Counted from the stretch's first letter, positions 1 to 6,797 are shown. The stretch: DNA of 15,563 bases from Treponema sp. (GCA_031255875.1 JAIRRR010000066.1:1-15563), one strand, 5' to 3'. A program made the numbers and translations. The notes: generated by a model from the letters alone, not told the origin.

Positions 1-872
1 TTCTGCGCGTACAGCGCATTGCCTCCCGCCAGGGTAAAGAAGACGCCCTGATTGGGTACGTTGTTTGATACGGTAAAGTACGCGACAGGCGATTTAAGGC
101 TGGCTTTGATCTGATCCCAGGTCACCAATTCGTCATTGGGGAAGTAATAGGACTGGATGCCGCTGGCGTTGGCAAGCGGGCGGGGCGTCGCCATTACGGA
201 AGCAAAATGATCCGTCGGTTTAAGGGTCGTAACCTGCCCGGTCGATTTTGTATAATACACATACACCGGGAAAATGGAAAGCGAGGTGGAAGCTTCCGCG
301 TAAAGCATCACATTGGTAGCCAAAGAGGGAAGGTAGGCTATCTTCTCCCCGTCGGGGCTGTTTTTCCGCAGTTCAAGCCCGATGCGTCCCTTATTCGTCA
401 CCTTATAACCGAAATCCCCGGTGTAGTTGGGACTGATCTCGACACGGTATTTCTTTCCCACTTTATAGGTCGCCATGGCTGAATATTCGATTTTCGCCAG
501 CGACAGATTGGACGTGTTGGCTTCGTACTCGGTTCTGGATATGCCCCGCAGGATCATATAGCCCCCCACGTCAAAATCGTCCACGTCGTCGGAAACGTCA
601 AATTCCTTCATTGACGTGGCCCGGACGCCGCCAAGAATATTGGCGGAACTGGGGGTCTGTCCCTGGAAGATGATCATATCTTTTTGTGTGGTATTGATGA
701 CGGTCAGCGTCCCATTCGCATCGCTATCCCACTTGATGCCCCCCTGCTGGACGCCGTTGTTATTGCCGCCATTGCTGCTGCCGCCGTCTCCGCCGCCAAG
801 CAAATCCCCGCATCCGGCCAATACCAGCGCCGTAGCTGCCAAAAGCAGCCCCAATTTGACCAATTTTTTCAT
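1..872 (-). CDS. Putative lipoprotein, C-terminus cut by window edge
   Basis: An open frame of 290 codons runs from ATG at 872 to the left edge with no stop, so the protein is incomplete. The N-terminus is a clear lipoprotein signal: basic start MKKLVK, hydrophobic core LGLLLAATALVLA, and lipobox LAGC with Cys21 as the acylation site. A flexible Gly/Asn/Ser-rich linker follows (about residues 26-45), as is usual after an acylated cysteine. The rest, with motifs such as NGTLTVINTTQKDMIIFQG, alternates hydrophobic and polar residues and looks like a beta-rich extracytoplasmic domain, but I do not recognise a family. An excellent ribosome binding site AAGGAG (880-885) lies 7 bases before the ATG. 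The gene is divergent from the XRE-like regulator at 984. Being a membrane-anchored lipoprotein is well supported; its function is unknown. Confidence 0.85.
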   Translation of the reverse strand, partial: MKKLVKLGLLLAATALVLAGCGDLLGGGDGGSSNGGNNNGVQQGGIKWDSDANGTLTVINTTQKDMIIFQGQTPSSANILGGVRATSMKEFDVSDDVDDFDVGGYMILRGISRTEYEANTSNLSLAKIEYSAMATYKVGKKYRVEISPNYTGDFGYKVTNKGRIGLELRKNSPDGEKIAYLPSLATNVMLYAEASTSLSIFPVYVYYTKSTGQVTTLKPTDHFASVMATPRPLANASGIQSYYFPNDELVTWDQIKASLKSPVAYFTVSNNVPNQGVFFTLAGGNALYAQ

Positions 873-897
873 TTTTTCGCTCCTTGTCCAGTTTTTT

Positions 898-916
898 TCA
901 GGGAACCATACCCTGA
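898..916 (-). promoter_or_regulatory. Small stem-loop in lipoprotein 5' leader
   Basis: TCAGGG (898-903) and CCCTGA (911-916) form a perfect 6-bp stem with a 7-base loop. It lies in the predicted 5' untranslated leader of the lipoprotein gene, upstream of the Shine-Dalgarno sequence. There is no T-run directly after the stem on either strand that would make it a convincing terminator. A role in mRNA stability or translation is possible but is inference. Confidence 0.35.
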
Positions 917-932
917 TTACAAGTTTGTGAAA

Positions 933-962
933 ATAATAACAATAATGTGTGTATTTTGTCAA
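933..962 (-). promoter_or_regulatory. Sigma70-type promoter for the lipoprotein gene
   Basis: On the minus strand a perfect -35 TTGACA (962-957) is followed after 18 bases by TATTAT (938-933), five of six to consensus. The predicted start near 926 would give a 5' leader of about 50 bases before the lipoprotein ATG. This is the strongest promoter-like sequence seen in the left part of the window. Confidence 0.6.
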
Positions 963-963
963 C

Positions 964-973
964 ACAATATTGT
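964..973. promoter_or_regulatory. Palindrome, possible operator between divergent genes
   Basis: ACAATATTGT is a perfect 10-bp palindrome directly next to the -35 box of the lipoprotein promoter and 10 bases before the start of the XRE-like protein. The rightward gene may use a weak promoter TTACAA (917-922), 18-base spacer, AATAAT (941-946). XRE proteins commonly bind such short palindromes at their own promoters, so this is the natural candidate operator, but the assignment is inference. Confidence 0.3.
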
Positions 974-983
974 TGGAAAATTG

Positions 984-1292
984 ATGAATATGGTAGATGT
1001 TTGGGAAGATTCGGACGCTGAATTTGCGGCTCAAGTCAGGCGGATTGTATCGAGAATCAAAGAAGAGCGGGAAAAATCGCACCTTTCCCAAATGGATCTG
1101 TCTTTTATGGCAGGGTTATCGCAAAATCTGTTAAATTACATCGAAAATGGGCGGCGGACGCCAAATCTGTATACTATCTTAAAAATATGCAAGGCCCTGC
1201 AAATTGAACCGGCAAGCCTTTTTGCCGATTCAGACGAGGAACGTTCTACTGCCCGCGAGACTATCATCAATCTGGTAAAGAAGTACGTTTAA
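984..1292 (+). CDS. XRE/Cro-type helix-turn-helix protein
   Basis: A 102-residue protein with one HTH_3/XRE domain at about residues 24-80. The recognisable pattern is IKEERE, then LSQMDLSFMAGLSQNLLNYIENGRRTPNLYTILKICKALQI; within it SQMDLSFMAGLSQNLLNYIE is the helix-turn-helix and the following PNLYTILKICKAL is the typical fourth helix. The tail after residue 80 is short and acidic then basic, with no second domain. I chose ATG 984 because the frame upstream (open as far as 684) runs antisense through the lipoprotein gene and has no protein character; the ribosome site TTGGAA is weak, and ATG 945 and ATG 990 are alternatives. Base composition is more AT-rich than the neighbouring genes. It probably acts as a local transcription regulator, perhaps of itself and the divergent lipoprotein gene; the target is not shown by the sequence. 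Confidence 0.8.
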   Translation: MNMVDVWEDSDAEFAAQVRRIVSRIKEEREKSHLSQMDLSFMAGLSQNLLNYIENGRRTPNLYTILKICKALQIEPASLFADSDEERSTARETIINLVKKYV

Positions 1293-1307
1293 CGCCGGCC
1301 CTGCCCG

Positions 1308-2027
1308 CTAAATGCCCGGCCGTATGAGCAACAGCCGCCGTTCCTCGCCGAGGAAGGGGACCGGGCAGGGCGGCGCTTCCCAGGAGAGGGGGCCTTCCCC
1401 GGCTTTCAGGGCAGTTTCCAGGGCGCGCATTTCCCCGGCAACGCTGTCCATGCGGCCTTTGTAGGCGGCCAGCAGCGGCCCGGAAGATTTAGCGCCGCCC
1501 GCCCGCAGGAGCCGCGCCAGGGCGCGGTACACGGGCGGCTCAAGGGGCCGGAACGCGCGGAAGATGACCATGTCGAAGCGTCCGCCTTCGGCCTTTTCGA
1601 TTTCCCGCTCTTCCGCCTCAAGGCCGGGCAATCCCAGAATTGCCAGGGTATTGCGGAGAAATCCCGCGCGCCGGCCCATGCGGTCTATCAGGGTCAGGGA
1701 GGCGCGCGCGGGGGCAAGGCAGATCGCGAGCGGTATGCCCGGAAGGCCGGCGCCGGAGCCCGCATCGGCGATCGCGGGCGCTTCTGTACCGGCAAGCGCC
1801 CGGGCGAGTATGCCCAGGGGCGCAAGCGAATCCAGTATGTGCCGCGTGACAAGTTCTTCGCGGCTTCCGGCGGACACGAGGCCATAGGCCCCGTTGAACA
1901 GCTCGATTTCCGCGATATACTTTTCGAGCAGCGATACTACCGTCTCCAGGCGGGGGGCAACCAGGGCGGCAGTATCGCTGTCGTCCTCGCAGAGCTTTGC
2001 CAGGCCGGCGCGCAGTATATCTGTCAT
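1308..2027 (-). CDS. rsmG: 16S rRNA (guanine-N7) methyltransferase RsmG
   Basis: A 239-residue protein with the RsmG/GidB signature. RHILDSL (residues 62-68) is the conserved N-terminal motif, DAGSGAGLPGIPLAI (88-102) is the SAM-binding loop, DRMGRRAGFLRN (115-126) is the basic motif after the third strand, and FRAFRPL (156-162) is the conserved motif following the fifth strand. The family methylates G527 (E. coli numbering) of 16S rRNA at N7 using S-adenosylmethionine; it is cytoplasmic. Length is close to the usual 205-240. It is last in the aroA-trkA-trkH-rsmG series, 64 bases behind trkH, and converges with the XRE-like gene, whose stop is only 15 bases away; no intrinsic terminator is visible between them. 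The ribosome site is poor (GGGG about 5 bases before the ATG). Confidence 0.95.
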   Translation of the reverse strand: MTDILRAGLAKLCEDDSDTAALVAPRLETVVSLLEKYIAEIELFNGAYGLVSAGSREELVTRHILDSLAPLGILARALAGTEAPAIADAGSGAGLPGIPLAICLAPARASLTLIDRMGRRAGFLRNTLAILGLPGLEAEEREIEKAEGGRFDMVIFRAFRPLEPPVYRALARLLRAGGAKSSGPLLAAYKGRMDSVAGEMRALETALKAGEGPLSWEAPPCPVPFLGEERRLLLIRPGI

Positions 2028-2091
2028 GGAACCCCGTCCCCCGCCCTATCCTGTTCTGCGGCCGCGCGGCCGTATGCGGGTATTGCCGCCA

Positions 2092-3537
2092 TCATCTCCT
2101 CCAGAATTCCGGGAAAAACAAAACCAGAACGGTCCACAGCTCCAGGCGGCCGGCGATCATGATAAAAGAGTAAAAATACTTGAGCGCCGGGGGAAACGCG
2201 CCGTAATTGAGGGCCGGCCCGACCGCGCCGAATCCCGTGCCGATATTGCTGGTTACCGCCAGGGCCGCGCAAAAGCTGGAAAAAACATCGACCCCCAGCG
2301 CGGCGCTTACCAGGGCCGTGATAAACACGGTAAATAGGTAAACGCACACAAAGCCCGCCGCACCGTAGACGACGTCCTTGCGGCCCACCTTCCTGTTGAG
2401 CCGGACGCTGAAGATTCCCTGGGGGTAGACTATGCGCTTGAATTCGTTTCCAAGCTGCTTCCAGAGCACGACGCAGCGTATTACCTTAATGCCCCCGGCG
2501 GTAGAGCCGGAGCAGCCGCCTATAAACATGAGGACAAACAGCGCGGCCTGCGCCGAAACCGGCCATGCCCCGTAATCGGCAACAGCGCTCCCGCACGTGG
2601 AAAGGACAGAAGCGGCCTGGTAAGCGCCGTAACGCAGCGCCCGGCCGACGGAGCCGTAATGGGGAACCAGCGCGGCGCTTATAAAAACCGCCGCTATTAT
2701 AAAAATGGAAAAGTACGCGCGGCCTTCGCTGTTGTCATACGCCTCCCGGAATTTGAGGCGGAAGATCCGGTAGTAGAGACTAAAATTAAGCCCCGCGAGC
2801 AGCATGAACGCCGTCGAAACGCCGTCGATAAAAGCGGAATTGTAAAAGGCGATACCGGCGTTCTTCGTGCTTATGCCGCCGGTGGCCACCATGGGCAGGG
2901 CGTGGCACAGGGCGTCGAACCAGCCCATGCCGCCGATTCTGTAAAGCAGGAACAGCGCCAGGCTCAGGCCCAGGTAAAAGAACCAGAGTATTTTGGCGGT
3001 ATGGGCGATCTTCGGAGTTATCCGTTCCTTGTCAGGGCCCGGGGCCTCTGCCTTGACAAGCTGGAAAGCGCCCACGCCGAGCATGGGGAGAAGGGCCACG
3101 GTGAGGACCACGATGCCCATGCCGCCGAACCAGTGGGTAAGGCTGCGCCAGAGCAAAAGCGGCCCGGGCAGGGCCTCGATATCGCCGATGGTGGTAGCCC
3201 CGGTAGTGGCAAAGCCGCAGGCGCTTTCAAAAACCGCGTCGCAGAAGCTTATGCCGCGCCCCGAAAGGTAATAGGGAAAGGCCCCCAGAAGGCAGCAAAA
3301 CACCCAGGCGAGGAACACGAGCAGGAAGCCGTCTTTGTAAGCAAAACGCACCGGCCGTTTCCGGGTGATAACGGCGGCGGGCAGGACTACAAGCAGCACC
3401 GCGCCCAGGGGCAGATAGAAGGCGCGGGCCATGATCCGGTCCCCCAGCGCCAGGGCGTAAAAGAGCGGGAATACCATGACCAGGGCCGCGATGCCGAGGA
3501 GAAAGATGACGGGCCGCAATTGGGGAACACGTATCAT
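2092..3537 (-). CDS. trkH: Potassium uptake channel subunit TrkH
   Basis: A 481-residue polytopic membrane protein of the TrkH/KtrB superfamily. Its four pseudo-repeats each show a pore loop with the filter glycine: TTGAT (111-115), ATGGIS (218-223), TCGSA (314-318) and NIGTGF (431-436). Conserved LTHWFGGMGI (133-142) and GGCSGSTAGGIK (340-351) are also present, the latter in the region that forms the intramembrane gate. It imports K+ across the cytoplasmic membrane, gated by the cytoplasmic RCK protein TrkA encoded just upstream. Start choice is open: ATG 3537 overlaps the stop of a 31-codon leader frame (ATGA) and begins MIRVPQLRPVIF, matching the family N-terminus; ATG 3600 in the same frame would add 21 Arg-rich residues but has no ribosome site. 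The leader has been altered by an apparent small insertion element (see 3605-3751). Confidence 0.93.
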   Translation of the reverse strand: MIRVPQLRPVIFLLGIAALVMVFPLFYALALGDRIMARAFYLPLGAVLLVVLPAAVITRKRPVRFAYKDGFLLVFLAWVFCCLLGAFPYYLSGRGISFCDAVFESACGFATTGATTIGDIEALPGPLLLWRSLTHWFGGMGIVVLTVALLPMLGVGAFQLVKAEAPGPDKERITPKIAHTAKILWFFYLGLSLALFLLYRIGGMGWFDALCHALPMVATGGISTKNAGIAFYNSAFIDGVSTAFMLLAGLNFSLYYRIFRLKFREAYDNSEGRAYFSIFIIAAVFISAALVPHYGSVGRALRYGAYQAASVLSTCGSAVADYGAWPVSAQAALFVLMFIGGCSGSTAGGIKVIRCVVLWKQLGNEFKRIVYPQGIFSVRLNRKVGRKDVVYGAAGFVCVYLFTVFITALVSAALGVDVFSSFCAALAVTSNIGTGFGAVGPALNYGAFPPALKYFYSFIMIAGRLELWTVLVLFFPEFWRR

Positions 3538-3629
3538 AGGGCGGCGCCCCCCGTCCGGAGGCCGCGCGGCCAAGCGGCCGCGTAAAACAGAAACCGCCAT
3601 AGGCTAGCAGTTTGTTGCGCCTCGCGCAT
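3534..3629 (-). CDS. Candidate 31-codon leader peptide upstream of trkH
   Basis: A short frame starts at ATG 3629 and begins MREAQQTASLWRFLF. It has the best ribosome binding site of this gene series, GGAGG at 3635-3639 with a 5-base spacer. Its stop TGA (3536-3534) overlaps the trkH ATG (3537-3535) as ATGA, the classic arrangement for translational coupling. The peptide is hydrophobic and basic with no recognised domain. The ribosome site and start codon sit inside the inverted-repeat element at 3605-3751, so this frame may be an accident of insertion that now delivers ribosomes to trkH. It overlaps, in another frame, the possible longer N-terminus of TrkH. Confidence 0.45.
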   Translation of the reverse strand: MREAQQTASLWRFLFYAAAWPRGLRTGGAAL

Positions 3630-3751
3630 TAAAACCTCCAAAAATCGCCGATTAGGCGATTTTTTACCCTGCAAACTGCGAAAGCACACCGGATAATCGG
3701 GATTTTTGCGTTGCAAATGGCCCAAAAATCCACAAGTGCAACAGGCTGCTA
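3605..3751. mobile_element. Candidate MITE-like inverted-repeat element in trkA-trkH gap
   Basis: The ends are TAGCAGTTTGTTGC (3605-3618) and GCAACAGGCTGCTA (3738-3751), inverted repeats matching at 12 of 14 positions. Both begin with TA, so a 143-base core (3607-3749) flanked by TA fits a Tc1/mariner or IS630-type target duplication. Internal symmetry is high: GCAGTTTG (3608-3615) with CAAACTGC (3672-3679), a 10-bp hairpin at 3640-3664, and GGATTTTT (3700-3707) with AAAAATCC (3724-3731). The trkA stop TAG is formed by the TA plus the element's first G; removing the element still leaves TAG, followed three bases later by the in-frame ATG of the longer trkH form. No transposase is encoded. The alternative is a native structured mRNA leader. 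Confidence 0.5.
3640..3664. terminator. Bidirectional terminator-like hairpin before trkH
   Basis: AAAAATCGCC (3640-3649), loop GATTA, and GGCGATTTTT (3655-3664) form a perfect 10-bp stem. T-rich tails exist on both strands (TTTTTT at 3660-3665 on plus, TTTTT on minus). On the minus strand the stem ends directly against the GGAGG ribosome site of the leader frame. It could stop or attenuate transcription between trkA and trkH, or modulate access to the ribosome site. It is part of the inverted-repeat element. Confidence 0.5.
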
Positions 3752-5266
3752 ATGCCCGGCCGCCTGGTTCTTTTGCTCAGGCGGATTATCCTGCGCCGCA
3801 GTATCGCCGTCGGCCGCGTTGAAGAGCCGGCTGATCTCGGCCTCGTTTCCCTTCCTGGTAATCAGGATGGTATGATCCCCCGCCTTGATAACATCGTTTC
3901 CCTGGGGAATAAAGGCGCTGCCCTCCCGGTTTACCAGCATCACCAGGCTGTCCGCAGGGAGCTTGCAGTCTTTAAGAGGCTTGCCGGCCACAGGCGCGTC
4001 AGAGCCGGTATCCAGTTCCAGTATGTTGATGGAGCCGTCCCCGAGCCGGTGTACCGCGATCACGGAATTCCCCATAAGATGGGAAAGTATCGAATCTACT
4101 ACCACCATGTTCATAGGGACCACTACATCCACGCCGAGCTTGCGGGCAACCGCCGCGTAGCCCGGGCTGGACACCATGGCGATAGCCAGCCCGACCCCCC
4201 TGCTTTTAAGGTACACGGAGGTAATGATGTTGAATTCCTGCTGCGCGGTAGTAGTAATAATAAGATCGAGATCGTCTATCCGTTCTTCGGAAATAAAATT
4301 TTCATCGGACATGTCCCGGTTCAGCACCAGGGCCTCCGGAAACCGGGACGCGATCTCTTTGCAGAGGCCGTAATCCTGCTCGATGATAACTACCCGGTAG
4401 TTCCGCTTCGAAATAAAACTTTTGAAAAAGGAAAGAAAACCTCGGCGCTTCGGCGCCATTCCCCGGGATTCCGCGGGATCGGTTTTTTCCAGAAGCCCTT
4501 CCGCGATAAGGCAGCCCAGCCGGCCGCCCCCTACGATGCCGATCTTGCGCAGGGGTTTTTCGGTATGCCCCGCAAGGCGGAAGATACGATCCAGCTCCCC
4601 CTCCTTGACAAGGATGAAAACCCGGTCCCCTTTTTCAAGCACAGTAGAACCGGCGGGGAGTATAACTTCCGCGTCTTTCCCGTGGCCCCGCTCGACCAGG
4701 GTAACCAGGCTTTCCCCGGGGACTACGGACCGGTACTTGGTCATAACAAGGCCGTCAAACGGGGAAGCCTCGGCGATATCTACCGCGCCAAGCTCGTAGT
4801 TCGTCCCGGCAAAGCTGATAATGTCGCCCAGGACGCCGTGTTCAACAGCGCTGAGCACCTTCCGGGACGCCTCCACATCAGGATGGATAAAGCGGTTTAT
4901 CCCCAAAATATGAGGGTCCTGGGAGGACGCCTCCTCCGGGCGGCTGAGCCGGACATAGTCGTCGTTCCGCACCCGCGCTATCTTGAGCAATTCAGGATAC
5001 CGGGATTCGGCCAGCCCGCAGATAATCATGTTCAGCTCGTCCGATTCGGTCACGCAGACCAGGGCGTCGGCTTTGGCAATACCCGCCTCTTCCAGCGCGT
5101 AGATGCTGTTGCCCTTGTTCTGGAGCACCAGGCAATCCATGTGGTTCGAGGCGTGGCGCGCCCGCTCGGGATTTGACTCGATAAGGGAGACGTCGTGCTT
5201 TTCCTGAATCAAATGCCGGGCAAGCTGGGTTCCCACCGTACCGGCTCCGACAATTACAATACGCAT
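3749..5266 (-). CDS. trkA: Trk system NAD-binding regulatory protein TrkA
   Basis: A 505-residue cytoplasmic protein with two tandem RCK halves. The first Rossmann nucleotide site is IVGAGTVGTQLARHL (5-19) with the acidic strand end LIESN (28-32); the second is IGIVGGGRLG (242-251) with VVIIEQD (292-298). Each is followed by a TrkA_C-type domain (about 150-235 and 405-485). It binds NAD(H)/nucleotides and gates TrkH, the next gene. ATG 5266 was chosen because the nucleotide-binding strand MRIVIVGAG begins there; further upstream the frame only gives a Gly/Arg-rich shadow of aroA. It overlaps the end of aroA by 13 bases. About 45 residues longer than E. coli TrkA, owing to a basic insertion (about 262-288) in the second Rossmann fold and a polar tail after 485. 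Confidence 0.93.
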   Translation of the reverse strand: MRIVIVGAGTVGTQLARHLIQEKHDVSLIESNPERARHASNHMDCLVLQNKGNSIYALEEAGIAKADALVCVTESDELNMIICGLAESRYPELLKIARVRNDDYVRLSRPEEASSQDPHILGINRFIHPDVEASRKVLSAVEHGVLGDIISFAGTNYELGAVDIAEASPFDGLVMTKYRSVVPGESLVTLVERGHGKDAEVILPAGSTVLEKGDRVFILVKEGELDRIFRLAGHTEKPLRKIGIVGGGRLGCLIAEGLLEKTDPAESRGMAPKRRGFLSFFKSFISKRNYRVVIIEQDYGLCKEIASRFPEALVLNRDMSDENFISEERIDDLDLIITTTAQQEFNIITSVYLKSRGVGLAIAMVSSPGYAAVARKLGVDVVVPMNMVVVDSILSHLMGNSVIAVHRLGDGSINILELDTGSDAPVAGKPLKDCKLPADSLVMLVNREGSAFIPQGNDVIKAGDHTILITRKGNEAEISRLFNAADGDTAAQDNPPEQKNQAAGH

Positions 5267-6660
5267 TTGCCGCTCTTGTAGTCGCTTTCCATTTTTATTT
5301 CCGCTCCTATCTGTTCCAGGAAAAGCGGGTAGGTCACCGCCGCGCTTTCGGCGCCGCTTATTTCCACCAGGCCCGCCGCTCCCAGGGCCGCCGCCGCCAG
5401 GGCCATCACCACCCGGTGATCGCCGTGCCCGTCGAGCCGCAGCAGCCCTGCCCCGCGCCGCCACCCCGGGCCGCCGGACGGCATACCCCTTACCACGAGC
5501 CCGTCAGGCCGTTCCGATACCTCCGCGCCGAACTTCGAAAGCTCCCGGGCCATGACGGCGACGCGGTCGGTTTCCTTGATGCGGGCATGGGCCGCATTTA
5601 CCAGGGCCGTCTCCCCTTCGGCAAAAGCGCCCAGGACGGCCATTACCGGGAGCAGGTCCGGGGTGGCGTTCAGGTCGAAGGCCCCCCCCTTGAGCCGGAG
5701 CGGGCCGGAAAGGGACAGCGCCCGTTCTTCCCCCGGGCGGCAGGCGGCGTTTTCCAGCCATTCGGCTTTGCAACCCATCTCCCTGAGCATGGTAAAAAAG
5801 GCCCTGTCGCCCTGGCTGTCATCCGGGTCAAGGCCAAGCAGGGTAAGGCCGCCGCCCCCGCTGACGAGCGAGGCGGCTGCCGGAAACGCCGCCGAGGAAA
5901 AGTCGCCGCTTACGCTCCCGTTAACGGGCCTGTAGGAAGCGCCGCCAAAGATCCGGAAGTATGAAAAATCGTCAGCCCGCTCATACCTGATCTTCTGGGC
6001 GTCCAGGTAAGACAGGGTAAGCTCGACATAGGGTTTTTCGTTGAGCAGGGGTACGTCAATTTCGGTCACGGTCCCGGCCGGCGCAAGGGGGGCGGCAAGG
6101 AGCAGCGCCGAGAGGTACTGGCTGGTCGGGCAGGCGACACTCGCGCGGCCGCCGCGCCAGGGGCCTCTGACCGTGATGGGGACGCAGCCGCCCCCCGCGG
6201 ACTCGGCGGTAACGCCGAATTTCCTCAGCGCCTCAAGCAGGGGCCCGGCGCTCCGCCGCTTAATCTGATCGTCCCCGGTAAAAACGACCGGCCTGTCTCC
6301 CAGCGCCGCCGCCGCCAGGGCAAAGAACAGCGTGGTGCCGGAATTGCCCACGTCAAGGGGCGTTTCAGGGGCGGCAAGGCGGCTACCGGTCCCGCGCACG
6401 GTCCAGCGGACCAATGCCTCGCCCGCCTCGTCCGGCGGGTTGGGGCAGCCGGTCCCCCCGGCCCGGTATTCGGCAATCCCGGCGCCCAGGGCGCGGCAGA
6501 CTTCGGCGCAGGACCGCCCGTCAAGCGAATCCAGCGGATGCCAAATTTCCGACACCCCGTCTGCCAGGGCCGCGATAAGGAGGCGGCGGATAGTGTGGGA
6601 TTTGGAAGCCGGAACCCGGACGTTCCCGGAAAAGCGGCGGGGTTTTATGACGGCACGCAT
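5254..6660 (-). CDS. aroA: 3-phosphoshikimate 1-carboxyvinyltransferase (EPSP synthase), divergent
   Basis: A 468-residue enzyme of the EPSP synthase family, which joins PEP and shikimate 3-phosphate in the aromatic pathway. Visible motifs: VPASKSHTIRRLL (16-28, K20, S21, R25), DVGNSGTT (103-110), TSQYLSALL (179-187, Q181), NATPDLLPV (331-339, D335), RIKETDRVAVM (360-370, E363, R366) and GDHRVVMALAAAAL (413-426, R416). Two residues that normally bind PEP differ: the Arg of the GN(A/S)GT-xx-R motif (E. coli R124) is Phe112, and the Lys of the C-terminal KTFP motif (E. coli K411) is Val442. ATG 6660 is preferred because it puts the catalytic Lys at the usual distance; ATG 6669 would add three residues. 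First gene of the aroA-trkA-trkH-rsmG series. Family assignment is strong; whether it is a fully active classical enzyme is open. Confidence 0.88.
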   Translation of the reverse strand: MRAVIKPRRFSGNVRVPASKSHTIRRLLIAALADGVSEIWHPLDSLDGRSCAEVCRALGAGIAEYRAGGTGCPNPPDEAGEALVRWTVRGTGSRLAAPETPLDVGNSGTTLFFALAAAALGDRPVVFTGDDQIKRRSAGPLLEALRKFGVTAESAGGGCVPITVRGPWRGGRASVACPTSQYLSALLLAAPLAPAGTVTEIDVPLLNEKPYVELTLSYLDAQKIRYERADDFSYFRIFGGASYRPVNGSVSGDFSSAAFPAAASLVSGGGGLTLLGLDPDDSQGDRAFFTMLREMGCKAEWLENAACRPGEERALSLSGPLRLKGGAFDLNATPDLLPVMAVLGAFAEGETALVNAAHARIKETDRVAVMARELSKFGAEVSERPDGLVVRGMPSGGPGWRRGAGLLRLDGHGDHRVVMALAAAALGAAGLVEISGAESAAVTYPLFLEQIGAEIKMESDYKSGKCVL

Positions 6661-6673
6661 AACTACCATGGAA

Positions 6674-6702
6674 ATTCTAGCACAAACGGAAGGCCCGGGC
6701 AA
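6674..6702 (-). promoter_or_regulatory. Promoter for aroA series, near-leaderless
   Basis: On the minus strand TTGCCC (6702-6697), a 17-base spacer, then TAGAAT (6679-6674) preceded by an extended -10 TG. Seven bases downstream lies position 6667, inside the first possible ATG (6669). If used, the aroA message would start a few bases before ATG 6660, with essentially no leader, which fits the lack of any Shine-Dalgarno sequence here. Confidence 0.5.
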
Positions 6703-6797
6703 CGGGGCGCGTTGTTTTTCTCCCAAAGCTCCGGTTCCCGCAGGCGGGCGGCGCAAACGCTCCCCCGTGCAGATTCGACACAGCAAAATTCATTTTC

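Noticed and set aside
684..983. N-terminal extension of the XRE-type protein
   Set aside because: It runs antisense through the lipoprotein signal peptide and linker and lacks domain character; the domain is complete from ATG 984.
2059..3571. Palindrome GGCCGCGCGGCC found at 2060-2071 and 3560-3571
   Set aside because: Two copies bracket trkH, but such GC-only palindromes arise easily at this base composition, and no further shared sequence surrounds them.
3605..3751. c-di-AMP (ydaO-type) riboswitch before trkH
   Set aside because: The link to potassium transport made it tempting, but I see none of the conserved core sequence, and the terminal repeats with TA fit an inserted element better.
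2659..5176. Long plus-strand open frames (308 and 474 codons) opposite trkH and trkA
   Set aside because: They mirror the codons of strongly recognised minus-strand genes in GC-rich DNA, have low-complexity His/Gln/Arg-rich translations, and lack ribosome sites.
5267..5464. N-terminal Gly/Arg-rich extension of TrkA
   Set aside because: It lies wholly within aroA coding sequence in another frame, and the Rossmann strand begins at ATG 5266.
5380..6325. Repeated GCCGCCGCCGCC-type tracts in aroA
   Set aside because: They encode two separate LAAAALG helices of the enzyme; similarity is codon bias on Ala/Gly, not a DNA repeat.
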